DNA of 64,000 nt from an uncultured Lachnospiraceae bacterium (GTDB lineage Bacteria; Bacillota; Clostridia; Lachnospirales; Lachnospiraceae), in NCBI GenBank assembly GCA_947631685.1, contig CANRMI010000002.1:124001-188000 (forward strand). Reading direction: 5' to 3'. The notes beneath the pieces were generated by a model, which saw only the letters and a program-made list of their open reading frames with translations, searched no databases and was not told the DNA's origin. Positions 19,207 through 28,292 of this stretch are shown here, piece after piece. Numbering within the stretch: the stretch's first letter is position 1; every line of letters starts with the position of its first letter. Made by a program: the position numbers and the translations under genes.

Positions 19207-20199
19207 ATGCAGTATACAGATATAGGAATTGACTTGGGGACAGCCAGCATTCTGGTTTACATCAGAGGGAAGGGCGTTGTATTGAAGGAGCCCTCCGTGG
19301 TGGCTTTTGATAGAGATACCAACAAGATCAAGGCAATTGGGGAAGATGCCAGACTTATGCTGGGCAGAACGCCCGGCAACATCATAGCGGTAAGACCTTT
19401 GCGGCAGGGCGTAATTTCCGATTATACCGTGACCGAGAAGATGATGAAATATTTTATCCAGAAAGCACTGGGAAGAAAGACTTTCAGAAAGCCCCGCATC
19501 GCGGTGTGCGTACCCAGCGGTGTAACGGAAGTGGAGAAGAAAGCGGTAGAGGACGCGACCTATCAGGCAGGCGCCAGAGAGGTTTCTATTATTGAAGAGC
19601 CTATTGCGGCAGCCATTGGGGCGGGAATCGACATTTCCAAGCCCTGCGGAAACATGATCGTGGATATTGGAGGCGGAACCTCCGATATTGCGGTGATTTC
19701 CTTGGGAGGTACCGTAGTCAGCGCCTCCATTAAGATAGCGGGAGACGATTTCGACGAAGCGATTGTGCGTTATATGCGTAAAAAACACAATCTGCTGATC
19801 GGAGAAAGAACGGCAGAGGACTTAAAGATAAAGATCGGTTCCGCGTACAAGCGGCCGGAAGTGGATTACATGGATGTCAGGGGAAGAAACCTGGTGACGG
19901 GACTTCCCAGAACGGTCACCGTTTCCTCGGAAGAGACGGAGGAAGCCCTGCGGGAGACCACGGCGCAGATCGTGGAGACCATCCACAGTGTATTGGAGAA
20001 GACGCCTCCCGAACTGGCGGCGGATATTGCCGATAGAGGGATTGTCCTGACAGGGGGCGGCAGCCTGCTGCGGGGACTGGAGGATCTGATTTCCGCCAAG
20101 ACCGGCATCAATACCATGACAGCAGAGGATCCCATGACGGCGGTAGCTGTGGGCACCGGCAAGTACGTGGAATTTTTGGCAGGCTACAGAGAAGAATAG
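19207..20199 (+). CDS. mbl: MreB-like actin, Mbl type
   Basis: A 330-residue bacterial actin. It has the phosphate-1 loop DIGIDLGTAS, the phosphate-2 motif MIVDIGGGTSDIAVIS and the adenosine motif VLTGGGSLLRGLED. It polymerises under the membrane and guides elongation-type cell-wall synthesis. It is called mbl rather than mreB because flagellar genes equivalent to flhO and flhP follow, the order found in Bacillus, and because mreC/mreD are absent. AGAAAGGGG precedes the start. Confidence 0.88.
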   Translation: MQYTDIGIDLGTASILVYIRGKGVVLKEPSVVAFDRDTNKIKAIGEDARLMLGRTPGNIIAVRPLRQGVISDYTVTEKMMKYFIQKALGRKTFRKPRIAVCVPSGVTEVEKKAVEDATYQAGAREVSIIEEPIAAAIGAGIDISKPCGNMIVDIGGGTSDIAVISLGGTVVSASIKIAGDDFDEAIVRYMRKKHNLLIGERTAEDLKIKIGSAYKRPEVDYMDVRGRNLVTGLPRTVTVSSEETEEALRETTAQIVETIHSVLEKTPPELAADIADRGIVLTGGGSLLRGLEDLISAKTGINTMTAEDPMTAVAVGTGKYVEFLAGYREE

Positions 20200-20240
20200 A
20201 AGAAAGAGGACGACAGGGACGGCGCCCGGAAAGGATACTT

Positions 20241-21017
20241 ATGGTTAAGGGACTTTATACCGCATATACCGGCATGCGCAATGAGCAGAATAGAATGGAC
20301 ATTATGACCAATAACCTGGCGAATGCGACCACGGTGGGCTTTAAAAAAGAAGGCTCCACCAGTCAGGCCTTTTCCGATGTGCTGGCGGTGAAATTAAAGG
20401 ACTCCTCCGTAGGGCTTTCCGTCAGGCAGCCCATAGGCATCAACAGTCCCGGTGTCAAGATCGGAGAAAACTATACCGACTATACCCAGGGCTCTTTCCG
20501 TATTACCGACAATACTTTTGACTTGGCACTGTCCGGGGACGGCTTTTTTGCCATAGAGTTTACCAACAAGGCCGGCGAGACCTCCACCAAATACACCCGT
20601 TCCGGAGATTTTACCCTGAATACGGATGGATTTTTGGTGACCAACGAGGGCGATTATGTGCTGGATGAGAACAATGCGAGGATTCAGTTAGATCCGCTGC
20701 AGGGAGCTTCCATTGGGACGGACGGCACGATCAGTCAGAACGGGCAGACGGTAGCGAAGATTCAGGTGACGGATTTTCAGGATTATGATTATCTGCAGCG
20801 CTATGGGGAAACTTATTTTGAACCTATAGAAGGCGCTCAGACCATGGAAGCGAATGCGGAGATTCATTCTGGCTATCTGGAAATGTCCAATATCCAGGTG
20901 GTTTCCGAAATGGTAAATATGATAAGCATTACCAGGCAGTATGAGAGCAACCAGAAGGTGGTGCAGACCATTGACGATACACTTCAGAAAGCGGTCAATG
21001 ATCTTGGCAGAGTATAG
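20241..21017 (+). CDS. flagellar basal-body rod protein, FlgF/FlhO type
   Basis: A 258-residue flagellar rod/hook family protein. It begins MVKGLYTAYTGMRNEQNRMDIMTNNLANATTVGFK-like (the flagellar rod N-terminal motif ending NNLANATTVGFKKE) and ends with the matching C-terminal motif SNIQVVSEMVNMISITRQYESN. These terminal heptad regions assemble as a coiled-coil tube in the rod. Two similar genes lie in tandem; this first one corresponds to FlhO/FlgF by position. It is exported by the flagellar type III system, so it has no signal peptide. Confidence 0.88.
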   Translation: MVKGLYTAYTGMRNEQNRMDIMTNNLANATTVGFKKEGSTSQAFSDVLAVKLKDSSVGLSVRQPIGINSPGVKIGENYTDYTQGSFRITDNTFDLALSGDGFFAIEFTNKAGETSTKYTRSGDFTLNTDGFLVTNEGDYVLDENNARIQLDPLQGASIGTDGTISQNGQTVAKIQVTDFQDYDYLQRYGETYFEPIEGAQTMEANAEIHSGYLEMSNIQVVSEMVNMISITRQYESNQKVVQTIDDTLQKAVNDLGRV

Positions 21018-21028
21018 GAGGCAGGGAT

Positions 21029-21847
21029 ATGGTTCGTAGTTTATGGACGGCGGCGACGGGCATGATCGCTCAGCAGAACAATGTGGATACGATCGCCAAC
21101 AATCTTTCCAATGTGAATACCATGGGATACAAAACCCAGCAGATGGAGTTTAAGTCCCTGCTGTATCAAACCCTGCAGACCAGGACCACTTCTGCCAACG
21201 GAGAATACAAACCTTCCAGCGCGCAGGTAGGACTGGGCGTGCGGAATGCTTCGATCACTACCATATTTGAAAACGGTCCCATGCTGGCAAATTCCAGCCC
21301 CACGGCTTTTGCCATAAGTGGAAAGGGATTCTTTGGAGTAAGAGGAGAGGACGGCAATACATATTATACCAGAAACGGTAATTTCCAGTGGACGCTGGCA
21401 CCGGGCGGCGGCACCATGCTGGCGGATTCCAACGGACGTCCCGTACTGGATTCCCAGGGGAGGAATATTGTTTTAAACGATTCCTATGATCCGACGCAGG
21501 TCGTTGTGACGGCGGACGGCACCGTATGTTATCCCGACGAAAACAACAACCCCCAGTCCCTGGGGATTACCATCGGACTTTATCAGTTCACCAATCCGGG
21601 AGGCTTAGAGCGCAGGGACAGCAGCCTGTATTCCCAGAGCGCGGCCAGCGGCGCGCCTATTAACGAGGCTACCAGTACCACGGTGGAGAAAAGCCGGGTA
21701 ATACAGAACTATCTGGAAGGCTCCAATGTGCAGGTAGTGGATGAAATGGTCAATATGATCGTGGCGCAGCGAGCTTATGAAATGAACTCCAAGGCCATTA
21801 CCGCATCCGATGAGATGCTGCAGCAGGCCAACAATCTGCGCCGCTAA
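21029..21847 (+). CDS. flgG: flagellar basal-body rod protein FlgG (FlhP type)
   Basis: A 272-residue paralog of the preceding protein. N-terminal MVRSLWTAATGMIAQQNNVD followed by IANNLSNVNTMGYK, a central domain with the AISGKGFFGV motif, and a C-terminal EGSNVQVVDEMVNMIVAQRAYEMN, which is the FlgG consensus. It builds the distal rod. It starts 11 bases after the first rod gene, so the two are co-translated. Confidence 0.92.
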   Translation: MVRSLWTAATGMIAQQNNVDTIANNLSNVNTMGYKTQQMEFKSLLYQTLQTRTTSANGEYKPSSAQVGLGVRNASITTIFENGPMLANSSPTAFAISGKGFFGVRGEDGNTYYTRNGNFQWTLAPGGGTMLADSNGRPVLDSQGRNIVLNDSYDPTQVVVTADGTVCYPDENNNPQSLGITIGLYQFTNPGGLERRDSSLYSQSAASGAPINEATSTTVEKSRVIQNYLEGSNVQVVDEMVNMIVAQRAYEMNSKAITASDEMLQQANNLRR

Positions 21848-21896
21848 TGAAGGAAAGTGAAATAGAATAAGAATCTGTTATACGGGAAAGGAGAGT

Positions 21897-22259
21897 ATGG
21901 ATATGGATATTGGCAATCTTACAGGTTCCTATCTGGACTATCTGGATATGTATAAAACCCAGGCAGGGCAGTCTGCAGACAAGCTGGAGGGAGAGCTGAA
22001 AACAGATTATTCCAAGGCCAGTGACGAGGAGCTGATGGATGCCTGCAAGCAGTTTGAAGCTTATTTTGTAGAGCAGATGTTCAAAGAAATGATGAAAACC
22101 ATTCCGGAGTCAGAGAGCGGTTCCAGCTATACCTCCAATCTTATGAGTTACTACAAGGACAATATGGTACAAGAGGTAGCGAGTGCTTCTACGGAACAGG
22201 GAGGTCTGGGACTGGCTCAGATGCTGTATGAGCAGATGAAACGGAACTACGGTCTGTAA
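21897..22259 (+). CDS. rod-binding protein, FlgJ N-terminal type
   Basis: A 120-residue protein holding only the rod-binding (FlgJ N-terminal) domain: EELMDACKQFEAYFVEQMFKEM is the diagnostic stretch, and the C-terminus carries the GLGLAQMLYEQM motif. The muramidase domain of proteobacterial FlgJ is absent, as is common in Firmicutes, where a separate hydrolase opens the wall. It caps the growing rod. AAAGGAG precedes ATG 21897; ATG 21903 is also possible. A terminator follows, ending the mbl-rod operon. Confidence 0.82.
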   Translation: MDMDIGNLTGSYLDYLDMYKTQAGQSADKLEGELKTDYSKASDEELMDACKQFEAYFVEQMFKEMMKTIPESESGSSYTSNLMSYYKDNMVQEVASASTEQGGLGLAQMLYEQMKRNYGL

Positions 22260-22283
22260 AGAGGAGAGCAACCCATTGAAAAA

Positions 22284-22306
22284 ACTGCCTGCCGGGCAGT
22301 TTTTTT
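22284..22306 (+). terminator. terminator after the flagellar rod genes
   Basis: ACTGCC (22284-22289), a 5-base loop, GGCAGT (22295-22300) and a run of Ts to 22306; flanking A/T runs extend the stem. Confidence 0.85.
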
Positions 22307-22343
22307 GTGATATACGGAAAATAAGCGGCGGGAAAGGATGCCC

Positions 22344-24590
22344 ATGGAAACAATAAGAGGATTTGTGCAGCATATCGTATTCCAAAATGCTGAAAACGGC
22401 TATACGGTGCTTTCCCTTTCGGGAGAGGACGGGGAAACCGTATTGGTGGGAATGTTAAAGGGGATCGCGCAGGGTGACAGTATTCAGGCGGAAGGCGAAT
22501 ATTTCGATCATCCCGTGTACGGTGTACAGTTTAAGGTGAGTTCCTATCAGGTGGTGCTGCCCCAGGACGAAGCCGGTATAGAAAAATATCTGGCTTCCGG
22601 AGCCATAAAGGGAGTGGGGGCCGCTTTGGCGGCCCGTATCGTCAAAAGGTTCGGAGGGGATACTTTCCGCGTCATGGAGGAGGAGCCGGAGCGCCTGACA
22701 GAGGTAAAGGGTATCAGCGAGAGGATTGCCAGGGAGATTTCTGCCCAAATGGAAGAAAAGAAGGATATGCGGGAGGCTTTTATTTATCTGCAGCAGTTTG
22801 GCGTCTCCAACACACTGGCCGTTAAGATCTACAATACTTACGGAAGCGGACTTTACAGTATTTTGCGGGAAAATCCTTATAAGCTGGCGGAAGACATAGA
22901 AGGGGTGGGGTTTAAGATCGCGGATGAGATCGCGTCCAAGGCAGGAATCCGGGCGGACTCTGACTTCCGTATACGCAGCGGTATTTTTTATGTGCTTCTG
23001 CAGGCGCTGCAGGAAGGGCATCTTTATTTACCCCTGGAGCTGCTCCTGGAAAGAGCGGAGGAGCTTTTGAATGTGGCGGGGCAGCAGGTGGAGCCCCAGC
23101 TTCAAACCCTGAGCATGGATAAAAAGATCGTCATGAAAAAACCAGGAGAAACGGTGCAGGTTTTTGCCATGCAGTATTATTATATGGAGTTAAACTGTGC
23201 CCGTATGCTTATGGATCTGAATGTTTCGTTTATGCAGGAAGGGGAATTGCTGCCGGCGGAGGAAGCAGCGGTCAGCAGGCGGATTGAAAGTATCACGGCG
23301 GCAGAGGGACTGGAGCTGGATGAATTTCAGGAAAAGGCCGTGCTGGAGAGCGTAGCGAACGGCGTTTTCATCCTGTCCGGCGGGCCGGGAACAGGAAAGA
23401 CCACTACCATCAATACCATGCTCCGCTATTTTGAGGGCGAGGGGCTGGACATTTTTTTAGCGGCCCCTACAGGGCGCGCCGCCAAAAGAATGGAGGAAGC
23501 TACGGGCTATGAGGCCAAAACCATTCACCGTATGCTGGAACTGGCAGGGACGCTGAAAGAAGGCGGGCAGAGCGTGCGCTTTGAGCGGAATGAAGAAAAT
23601 CCTCTGGAGGCGGATGTCATTATCATCGATGAAATGTCCATGGTGGATATTTCTCTGTTTCAGGCGCTGCTTAAGGCAGTTTCTTCTGGCACCAGACTGA
23701 TACTGGTAGGCGATGTGGATCAGCTTCCTTCGGTGGGACCGGGGCAGGTGCTGCGGGATCTTATATCCAGCGGAGTCTTTCCGACAGTGGTGCTGAAAAA
23801 GATCTTTCGTCAGGCTGAAGAAAGTGACATTATTGTCAATGCTCATAGGATCAACAGAGGGGAAGAATTAAAGTTAAACAATCAAAGCAAGGATTTTTTC
23901 TTCCTGGAAAGGAATGACGTTAATGTCATATACAAACATATGGTGCAGCTCATTACGGAAAAGCTGCCGCCCTACGTGGGAGCGGATGCTTTTGATATAC
24001 AGGTACTGACTCCCATGAGGAAAGGCAATCTGGGAGTGGAAACATTGAACCGGATCCTGCAGAAGTATGTCAATCCGCCGGACGAAAAGAAGAAAGAGTA
24101 TCTCTATGGGGAAACCCTCTTCAGAGAGGGCGACAAAGTGATGCAGATCAAGAATAATTACGAGCTGGAGTGGGAAATTGTAAGTAAGTACGGGATACCC
24201 ATTGACAAGGGCCTGGGCGTTTTTAACGGGGACATGGGGCGGATCCTGGAGATCAATGAGTACGCCGGGACACTGACGGTGGAATATGATGAGCACAGGC
24301 AGGTGACCTATGGGTTTGCCCAGCTGGAGGAGCTGGAACCGGCCTATGCCATTACGATCCATAAAGCCCAGGGGAGTGAATACGCGGCGGTGCTCATGCC
24401 CCTGCTTTCAGGCCCTAAAATGCTCTTTAACCGGAATCTGCTCTACACCGGTGTGACGAGGGCAAAAAGCTGTGTGACCATCCTGGGCAGCAGGGAACTG
24501 GTGGGCGCTATGATACGAAACGCGGACGTCAATCGAAGATATACGGCTCTGGCTGAAAGGATACGGGAAGTGGCCGAGCTAAAAAGATGA
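22344..24590 (+). CDS. recD2: RecD2-family ATP-dependent DNA helicase
   Basis: A 748-residue SF1B helicase of the RecD2/YrrC type. It has the RecD2-specific N-terminal region (OB-like start and helix-hairpin-helix segments around KGVGAALAARIVKRFG and GVGFKIADEIA), Walker A GGPGTGKTTT from residue 346, Walker B IIIDEMSMVD, and the C-terminal motif AYAITIHKAQGSEY. RecD2 acts 5' to 3' and helps replication-fork and repair processes without RecBC. ATG 22344 is preferred to ATG 22338 because GGAAAGG abuts the latter. Confidence 0.92.
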   Translation: METIRGFVQHIVFQNAENGYTVLSLSGEDGETVLVGMLKGIAQGDSIQAEGEYFDHPVYGVQFKVSSYQVVLPQDEAGIEKYLASGAIKGVGAALAARIVKRFGGDTFRVMEEEPERLTEVKGISERIAREISAQMEEKKDMREAFIYLQQFGVSNTLAVKIYNTYGSGLYSILRENPYKLAEDIEGVGFKIADEIASKAGIRADSDFRIRSGIFYVLLQALQEGHLYLPLELLLERAEELLNVAGQQVEPQLQTLSMDKKIVMKKPGETVQVFAMQYYYMELNCARMLMDLNVSFMQEGELLPAEEAAVSRRIESITAAEGLELDEFQEKAVLESVANGVFILSGGPGTGKTTTINTMLRYFEGEGLDIFLAAPTGRAAKRMEEATGYEAKTIHRMLELAGTLKEGGQSVRFERNEENPLEADVIIIDEMSMVDISLFQALLKAVSSGTRLILVGDVDQLPSVGPGQVLRDLISSGVFPTVVLKKIFRQAEESDIIVNAHRINRGEELKLNNQSKDFFFLERNDVNVIYKHMVQLITEKLPPYVGADAFDIQVLTPMRKGNLGVETLNRILQKYVNPPDEKKKEYLYGETLFREGDKVMQIKNNYELEWEIVSKYGIPIDKGLGVFNGDMGRILEINEYAGTLTVEYDEHRQVTYGFAQLEELEPAYAITIHKAQGSEYAAVLMPLLSGPKMLFNRNLLYTGVTRAKSCVTILGSRELVGAMIRNADVNRRYTALAERIREVAELKR

Positions 24591-24657
24591 CTGTCTGAGG
24601 AGCAGCCGGGGGGCTGCAGGGAAGAGAAGGCCGGGATGTGCGGAAAGAAGTGTGCGC

Positions 24658-25386
24658 ATGGGATACGGCATAAAAGAAAATAAAATACTGCGTATGGCGG
24701 AGGATCTGCTTTTCCCGCCCAGATGTCCGGTCTGCGATGAACCGGTGCGGCTTGGGGAAGGCTTGATCTGTGCTGCCTGCAGGAAAAAACTGGTTCCTGT
24801 GGGGAAGCAGGTCTGTTTCCGCTGCGGAAAACCGATCTTGTCCGGCGAAGAATTCTGCGGAGACTGCGCGGGAAAAACATTTTGGTATGAAAGGGGAAAA
24901 GCTCTGTATACGTATGAGAGCGCGGCGGCCTCTATTTACCGCTTTAAATATGGCGGAAGGAGGGAATACGCCCGGTTTTTCGGAAAGGAAATGGCGAAGG
25001 ACGCAGCAGAGTTTCTGCGCCGGGTACGGCCGGACGGGCTGATCCCGGTGCCTGTTTCCGCCAAACGCATGAAAAAGCGCGGATACAATCAGGCCGGGCT
25101 GTTGGCGGAGGAAATCGGCAGATATACGGGGATTCCCGTATATCCGCAGCTGGTGCGCCGCGTGGCGGATACCCGGCCCCAGAAAGAATTAAATCCGAAA
25201 GAAAGGCAAAATAATTTGAAAAAGGCTTTTATTATTGCCCGAAATGATGTAAAATTAAGTACGGTTATTATTGTGGATGATATATATACTACAGGCAGTA
25301 CCGTCAACGCCGTGGCGCAGGTGCTGCGGCAGAGCGGCGTGCGGAAGGTGTATTATATGGCTCTGGCCATAGGGGAAGGTTATTAA
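24658..25386 (+). CDS. comF: ComF family protein
   Basis: A 242-residue ComFC-type protein. The N-terminal zinc ribbon has CPVCDEPV...CAACRKKL and CFRCGKPI...CGDC, and the C-terminal phosphoribosyltransferase-like half ends with VIIVDDIYTTGSTVNAVAQ. ComFC/ComF is needed for uptake of single-stranded DNA in natural transformation. A GTG at 24652 would add two residues and cannot be excluded (GGAAAGAAG lies just upstream). The neighbour is YvyF, as in the comF-yvyF order of Bacillus; the helicase partner ComFA is not here. Confidence 0.87.
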   Translation: MGYGIKENKILRMAEDLLFPPRCPVCDEPVRLGEGLICAACRKKLVPVGKQVCFRCGKPILSGEEFCGDCAGKTFWYERGKALYTYESAAASIYRFKYGGRREYARFFGKEMAKDAAEFLRRVRPDGLIPVPVSAKRMKKRGYNQAGLLAEEIGRYTGIPVYPQLVRRVADTRPQKELNPKERQNNLKKAFIIARNDVKLSTVIIVDDIYTTGSTVNAVAQVLRQSGVRKVYYMALAIGEGY

Positions 25387-25399
25387 GGAGGGTGCTTTT

Positions 25400-25810
25400 A
25401 TGAATGTGAGAAATTGCAGAAAGTGCGGAAGGATTTTCAACTATGTAGTAGGGCCTCATATCTGTCCGGCCTGCAGGGAAGCGATGGAGGAAGATTTCCA
25501 GCGGGTGAAGGCTTATATTGGAGAACATCCCGGCGCTACGGTTACCCAGGTGGCAGAGGAGTGCGAGGTAGAAGTGGCGCAGATCCATCAGTGGCTCCGT
25601 GAAGAGCGCCTGAATCTGACGGAAGGCTCCGGTATAGTACTGCAGTGCGAAACCTGCGGCAAGCCCATTACCTGCGGCCGCTATTGCGATGAATGCAAGC
25701 ACAAGCTAACTATGGGGTTAAAGAACGCGGTGGCTCCCGCTCACGCGGACAAACCCGTGGAAGAAAGACATAAAAGAGAATCCGACAAGATGCGTTTCCT
25801 GAATAAATAA
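25400..25810 (+). CDS. YvyF-type flagellar operon protein
   Basis: A 136-residue protein of the YvyF (TIGR03826) family. There is a zinc ribbon CRKCGRIF...CPACREAM at the N-terminus, a middle winged-helix-like part (TVTQVAEECEVEVAQIHQWL), and a second Cys cluster CETCGKPI...CDECKHKL. In Bacillus it lies between comF and flgM and is thought to act in flagellar gene regulation. Here flgM is not next; two membrane protein genes follow. AAGGAGGG precedes ATG 25400. Direct function is unproven. Confidence 0.75.
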   Translation: MNVRNCRKCGRIFNYVVGPHICPACREAMEEDFQRVKAYIGEHPGATVTQVAEECEVEVAQIHQWLREERLNLTEGSGIVLQCETCGKPITCGRYCDECKHKLTMGLKNAVAPAHADKPVEERHKRESDKMRFLNK

Positions 25811-25829
25811 GGCGCGGAAGGCAGAATTT

Positions 25830-26228
25830 ATGTTAAATGAAGAAAGAATCATCCTGATGACCAGGCTGGCTTCCTATGAAGCTGGCGAAGGAAAAAAGAA
25901 CGAAACCATTGGAAAATATTTCCGCAGCGACTATATCGGCGTACAAGTGGTGAAGTCCGTTATCGGCGCCAGCATAGCCTTTGTGCTCATGTTTGGGCTC
26001 TATCTTTTGTATGATCTGGAGACACTGATGACGGAAATCTACAAGATGGATCTGTTCGCATTTGCGAAAAACATCCTGCTGCTTTATGCTGGCATGGTGG
26101 GAGGCTTCGCGGTGCTGACTTACGCGGTCTATGCCTACCGCTATAACAGGGCCCGGAAAAGTCTGAGAAATTATTATAATAATCTGCGCAGACTACACTC
26201 CCTGTATGAAAAAAATAACAATTATTGA
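25830..26228 (+). CDS. unrecognised membrane protein, two helices
   Basis: A 132-residue protein not recognised. Two membrane helices are predicted at about 40-65 and 78-102, with a cytosolic N-terminus that includes GEGKKNETIGKYFRSDYIG and a basic C-terminal tail with many Arg/Tyr/Asn residues. It starts 19 bases after yvyF and ends 11 bases before the next membrane protein, so it is in the same transcript leading to cdaA. The two unknown proteins may form a complex, which is inference only. Confidence 0.7.
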   Translation: MLNEERIILMTRLASYEAGEGKKNETIGKYFRSDYIGVQVVKSVIGASIAFVLMFGLYLLYDLETLMTEIYKMDLFAFAKNILLLYAGMVGGFAVLTYAVYAYRYNRARKSLRNYYNNLRRLHSLYEKNNNY

Positions 26229-26239
26229 AAGGCTGATCT

Positions 26240-27364
26240 ATGACAAACCTACTGGAAATTAAGGAACTGATAAAAAGAATATACAGTAAGCAGGAGGTAT
26301 TTATCCTGCCGGTACTGAAATTCCTGCTGGCGCTTGTGGCGCTGCTTGGCGTAAACAGACAGCTGGGCTATATGAGCAGGCTCAACAGTCTGCCTATTGT
26401 GCTGATCGTAGCGCTGCTTAGTTCGTTTTTGCCTCTTGGATTTACGGTATTCTTTTCGGGCGCGTTTATTCTTCTGCATTTTTATGCTCTGGCGCCGGAA
26501 GTGGCACTGGTGGGTTTCTGCCTGTTTCTGGTGATGGTGCTGCTGTTTTTCAGGTTTTCACCCCAGGACGCGGTGGTGGTGGTGCTGATGCCCCTTTGCT
26601 TTGGACTGCGCATCCCCTATGTAATGCCTCTGGCTATGGGACTTGTGGGGACGCCTGCGTCCGCTGTTTCCGTATGCTGCGGTGTGGTAGTCTATTATCT
26701 GACGCATTTTATTTCCGTAAATGCCAACTCCTTTAGAGCCGCGGACGCGGGGGAGGCTACGGCCCGTCTGCGGATGGTCATCGACGGGATCTTGAACAAT
26801 AAAGAAATGTTGGTGACAATGGCGGCCTTTGCTTTTACCGTTGTTGTGGTATATATCATCAGGCGGCTTTCCATTGACCATTCCTGGACCATAGCTATGA
26901 TAGCGGGGACCATTTTGAATATTGTGATACTCTTAATGGGCGATCTGATGTATGACATCAATATCTCTGTTGTGGCTCTGCTGCCCGGCTCGCTGATTTC
27001 ACTGGGACTGGCGGCAATTCTACAGTTTTTTGTATTCAGCGTGGACTACAGCCGTACGGAAAAGGTGCAGTTTGAGGACGATGAATATTACTATTATGTC
27101 AAAGCCGTTCCCAAGATGACGGTGACAGTGCCGGAAAAGACGGTGAAAAGGATCAATACGCCGGCAGCGCGCGCTTCGGGAAGAGGTGAAAACGCAGCTT
27201 CCCGTACAAGCAGCAGACAGCCCTCCAGGTCCTCTAAGAGCAGCGCGGGCAGGAACAATCCCGGCCGCGGCGGAGTGCCCAGGGTGGGGCGGCAGGCTCC
27301 CTCCAGGACGATTTCCACGCAGAACAATGAAAACTATGAAGATGAAGATTACGAAGAGATTTGA
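26240..27364 (+). CDS. unrecognised polytopic membrane protein with a disordered basic tail
   Basis: A 374-residue protein not recognised. About eight to nine hydrophobic helices cover residues 20-275. After a patch FEDDEYYYYVKAVPKMTV comes a low-complexity tail of about 90 residues rich in Arg, Ser, Gly and Asn ending in an acidic DEDYEEI. Permease-like topology is visible but no transporter motif. It lies directly upstream of cdaA (16 bases), so it may be made together with the c-di-AMP synthase. The tail could bind nucleic acid or membrane lipids; this is speculation. Confidence 0.75.
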   Translation: MTNLLEIKELIKRIYSKQEVFILPVLKFLLALVALLGVNRQLGYMSRLNSLPIVLIVALLSSFLPLGFTVFFSGAFILLHFYALAPEVALVGFCLFLVMVLLFFRFSPQDAVVVVLMPLCFGLRIPYVMPLAMGLVGTPASAVSVCCGVVVYYLTHFISVNANSFRAADAGEATARLRMVIDGILNNKEMLVTMAAFAFTVVVVYIIRRLSIDHSWTIAMIAGTILNIVILLMGDLMYDINISVVALLPGSLISLGLAAILQFFVFSVDYSRTEKVQFEDDEYYYYVKAVPKMTVTVPEKTVKRINTPAARASGRGENAASRTSSRQPSRSSKSSAGRNNPGRGGVPRVGRQAPSRTISTQNNENYEDEDYEEI

Positions 27365-27380
27365 GGCAGGATAGGGTTAC

Positions 27381-28292
27381 ATGCAGCAGATTCAGGAATT
27401 GGCAAACAATATAATAAGGCGTACCATGCCGGATATGGATATTGTCAGCGCGGTTGAGATCATTATCATCTCATTTCTGATCTATCACATGCTTATCTGG
27501 ATAAAAAATACAAGGGCTTGGGCTTTGCTCAAAGGCCTTGTTATTATTCTGGGCTTTTGGCTGGTGGCGGCCTATTTTAAAATGAACACCATCCTCTGGC
27601 TGGGACGAAATATCCTGGGATTTGCCGTGACCGCTATGATCGTGGTGATGCAGCCGGAGCTCCGTAAAGCCTTAGAGGATCTGGGAAATAAGGAGCTGAT
27701 CCCCAATGTACTGCCTTTCGCGGGCTCCAAAAGCCAGGAAAGCGTATTTTCCACTAAAACCATCAACGAGATCTCCAAGGCCTGTGTGGAAATGGGAAAG
27801 GCCAGGACGGGCGCGCTGATCGTGATAGAGTGTAAGCAGCCGCTGGGAGATTTTGAACGTACTGGGATCGCTGTGGACGCTCTGGTGTCCAGCCAGCTTT
27901 TGATCAATATTTTTGAACACAATACGCCCCTGCACGACGGAGCGGTGATCGTACGGGGGAACAGGGTGGTTTCCGCGACCTGCTATCTGCCCCTCTCAGA
28001 CAATCTGAGTCTGGATAAGAATTTAGGTACCAGGCACCGGGCAGGTCTGGGCATTTCCGAAGTGACGGACGCGGTGACGGTGATCGTATCTGAGGAAACG
28101 GGCAAAATAAGCGTGGCCTATAAGGGCGGACTGACAAGAAATCTGGATGCGGAAGGATTGAAAGAAAAGCTAAAACTGGCCCAGCCCGGGGACGGCGAAG
28201 ATGTGAGAAAGCCGCATAAAATCTGGAAGGGAAGGAACAGGGCAGAAAAGACTCAAAATGAAAACAAAAATAAAACAAATCTTTCTGAATAA
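27381..28292 (+). CDS. cdaA: diadenylate cyclase CdaA
   Basis: A 303-residue CdaA/DacA. Three N-terminal membrane helices (about 18-95) are followed by the DAC domain with DGA (186-188) and RHR (218-220), the two signature motifs. It condenses two ATP to cyclic di-AMP, which controls potassium, osmolytes and cell-wall homeostasis. The C-terminus has about 40 extra, lysine-rich residues (DVRKPHKIWKGRNRAEKTQ) overlapping the cdaR start by 35 bases. The cdaA-cdaR-glmM order is conserved; CdaR and GlmM both bind and modulate CdaA. Confidence 0.95.
   Translation: MQQIQELANNIIRRTMPDMDIVSAVEIIIISFLIYHMLIWIKNTRAWALLKGLVIILGFWLVAAYFKMNTILWLGRNILGFAVTAMIVVMQPELRKALEDLGNKELIPNVLPFAGSKSQESVFSTKTINEISKACVEMGKARTGALIVIECKQPLGDFERTGIAVDALVSSQLLINIFEHNTPLHDGAVIVRGNRVVSATCYLPLSDNLSLDKNLGTRHRAGLGISEVTDAVTVIVSEETGKISVAYKGGLTRNLDAEGLKEKLKLAQPGDGEDVRKPHKIWKGRNRAEKTQNENKNKTNLSE

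Noticed and set aside
24602..24617. GCAGCC/GGCTGC hairpin after recD2 as a terminator
   Set aside because: Six base pairs only and no T-run; it more likely is chance in a G-rich stretch.
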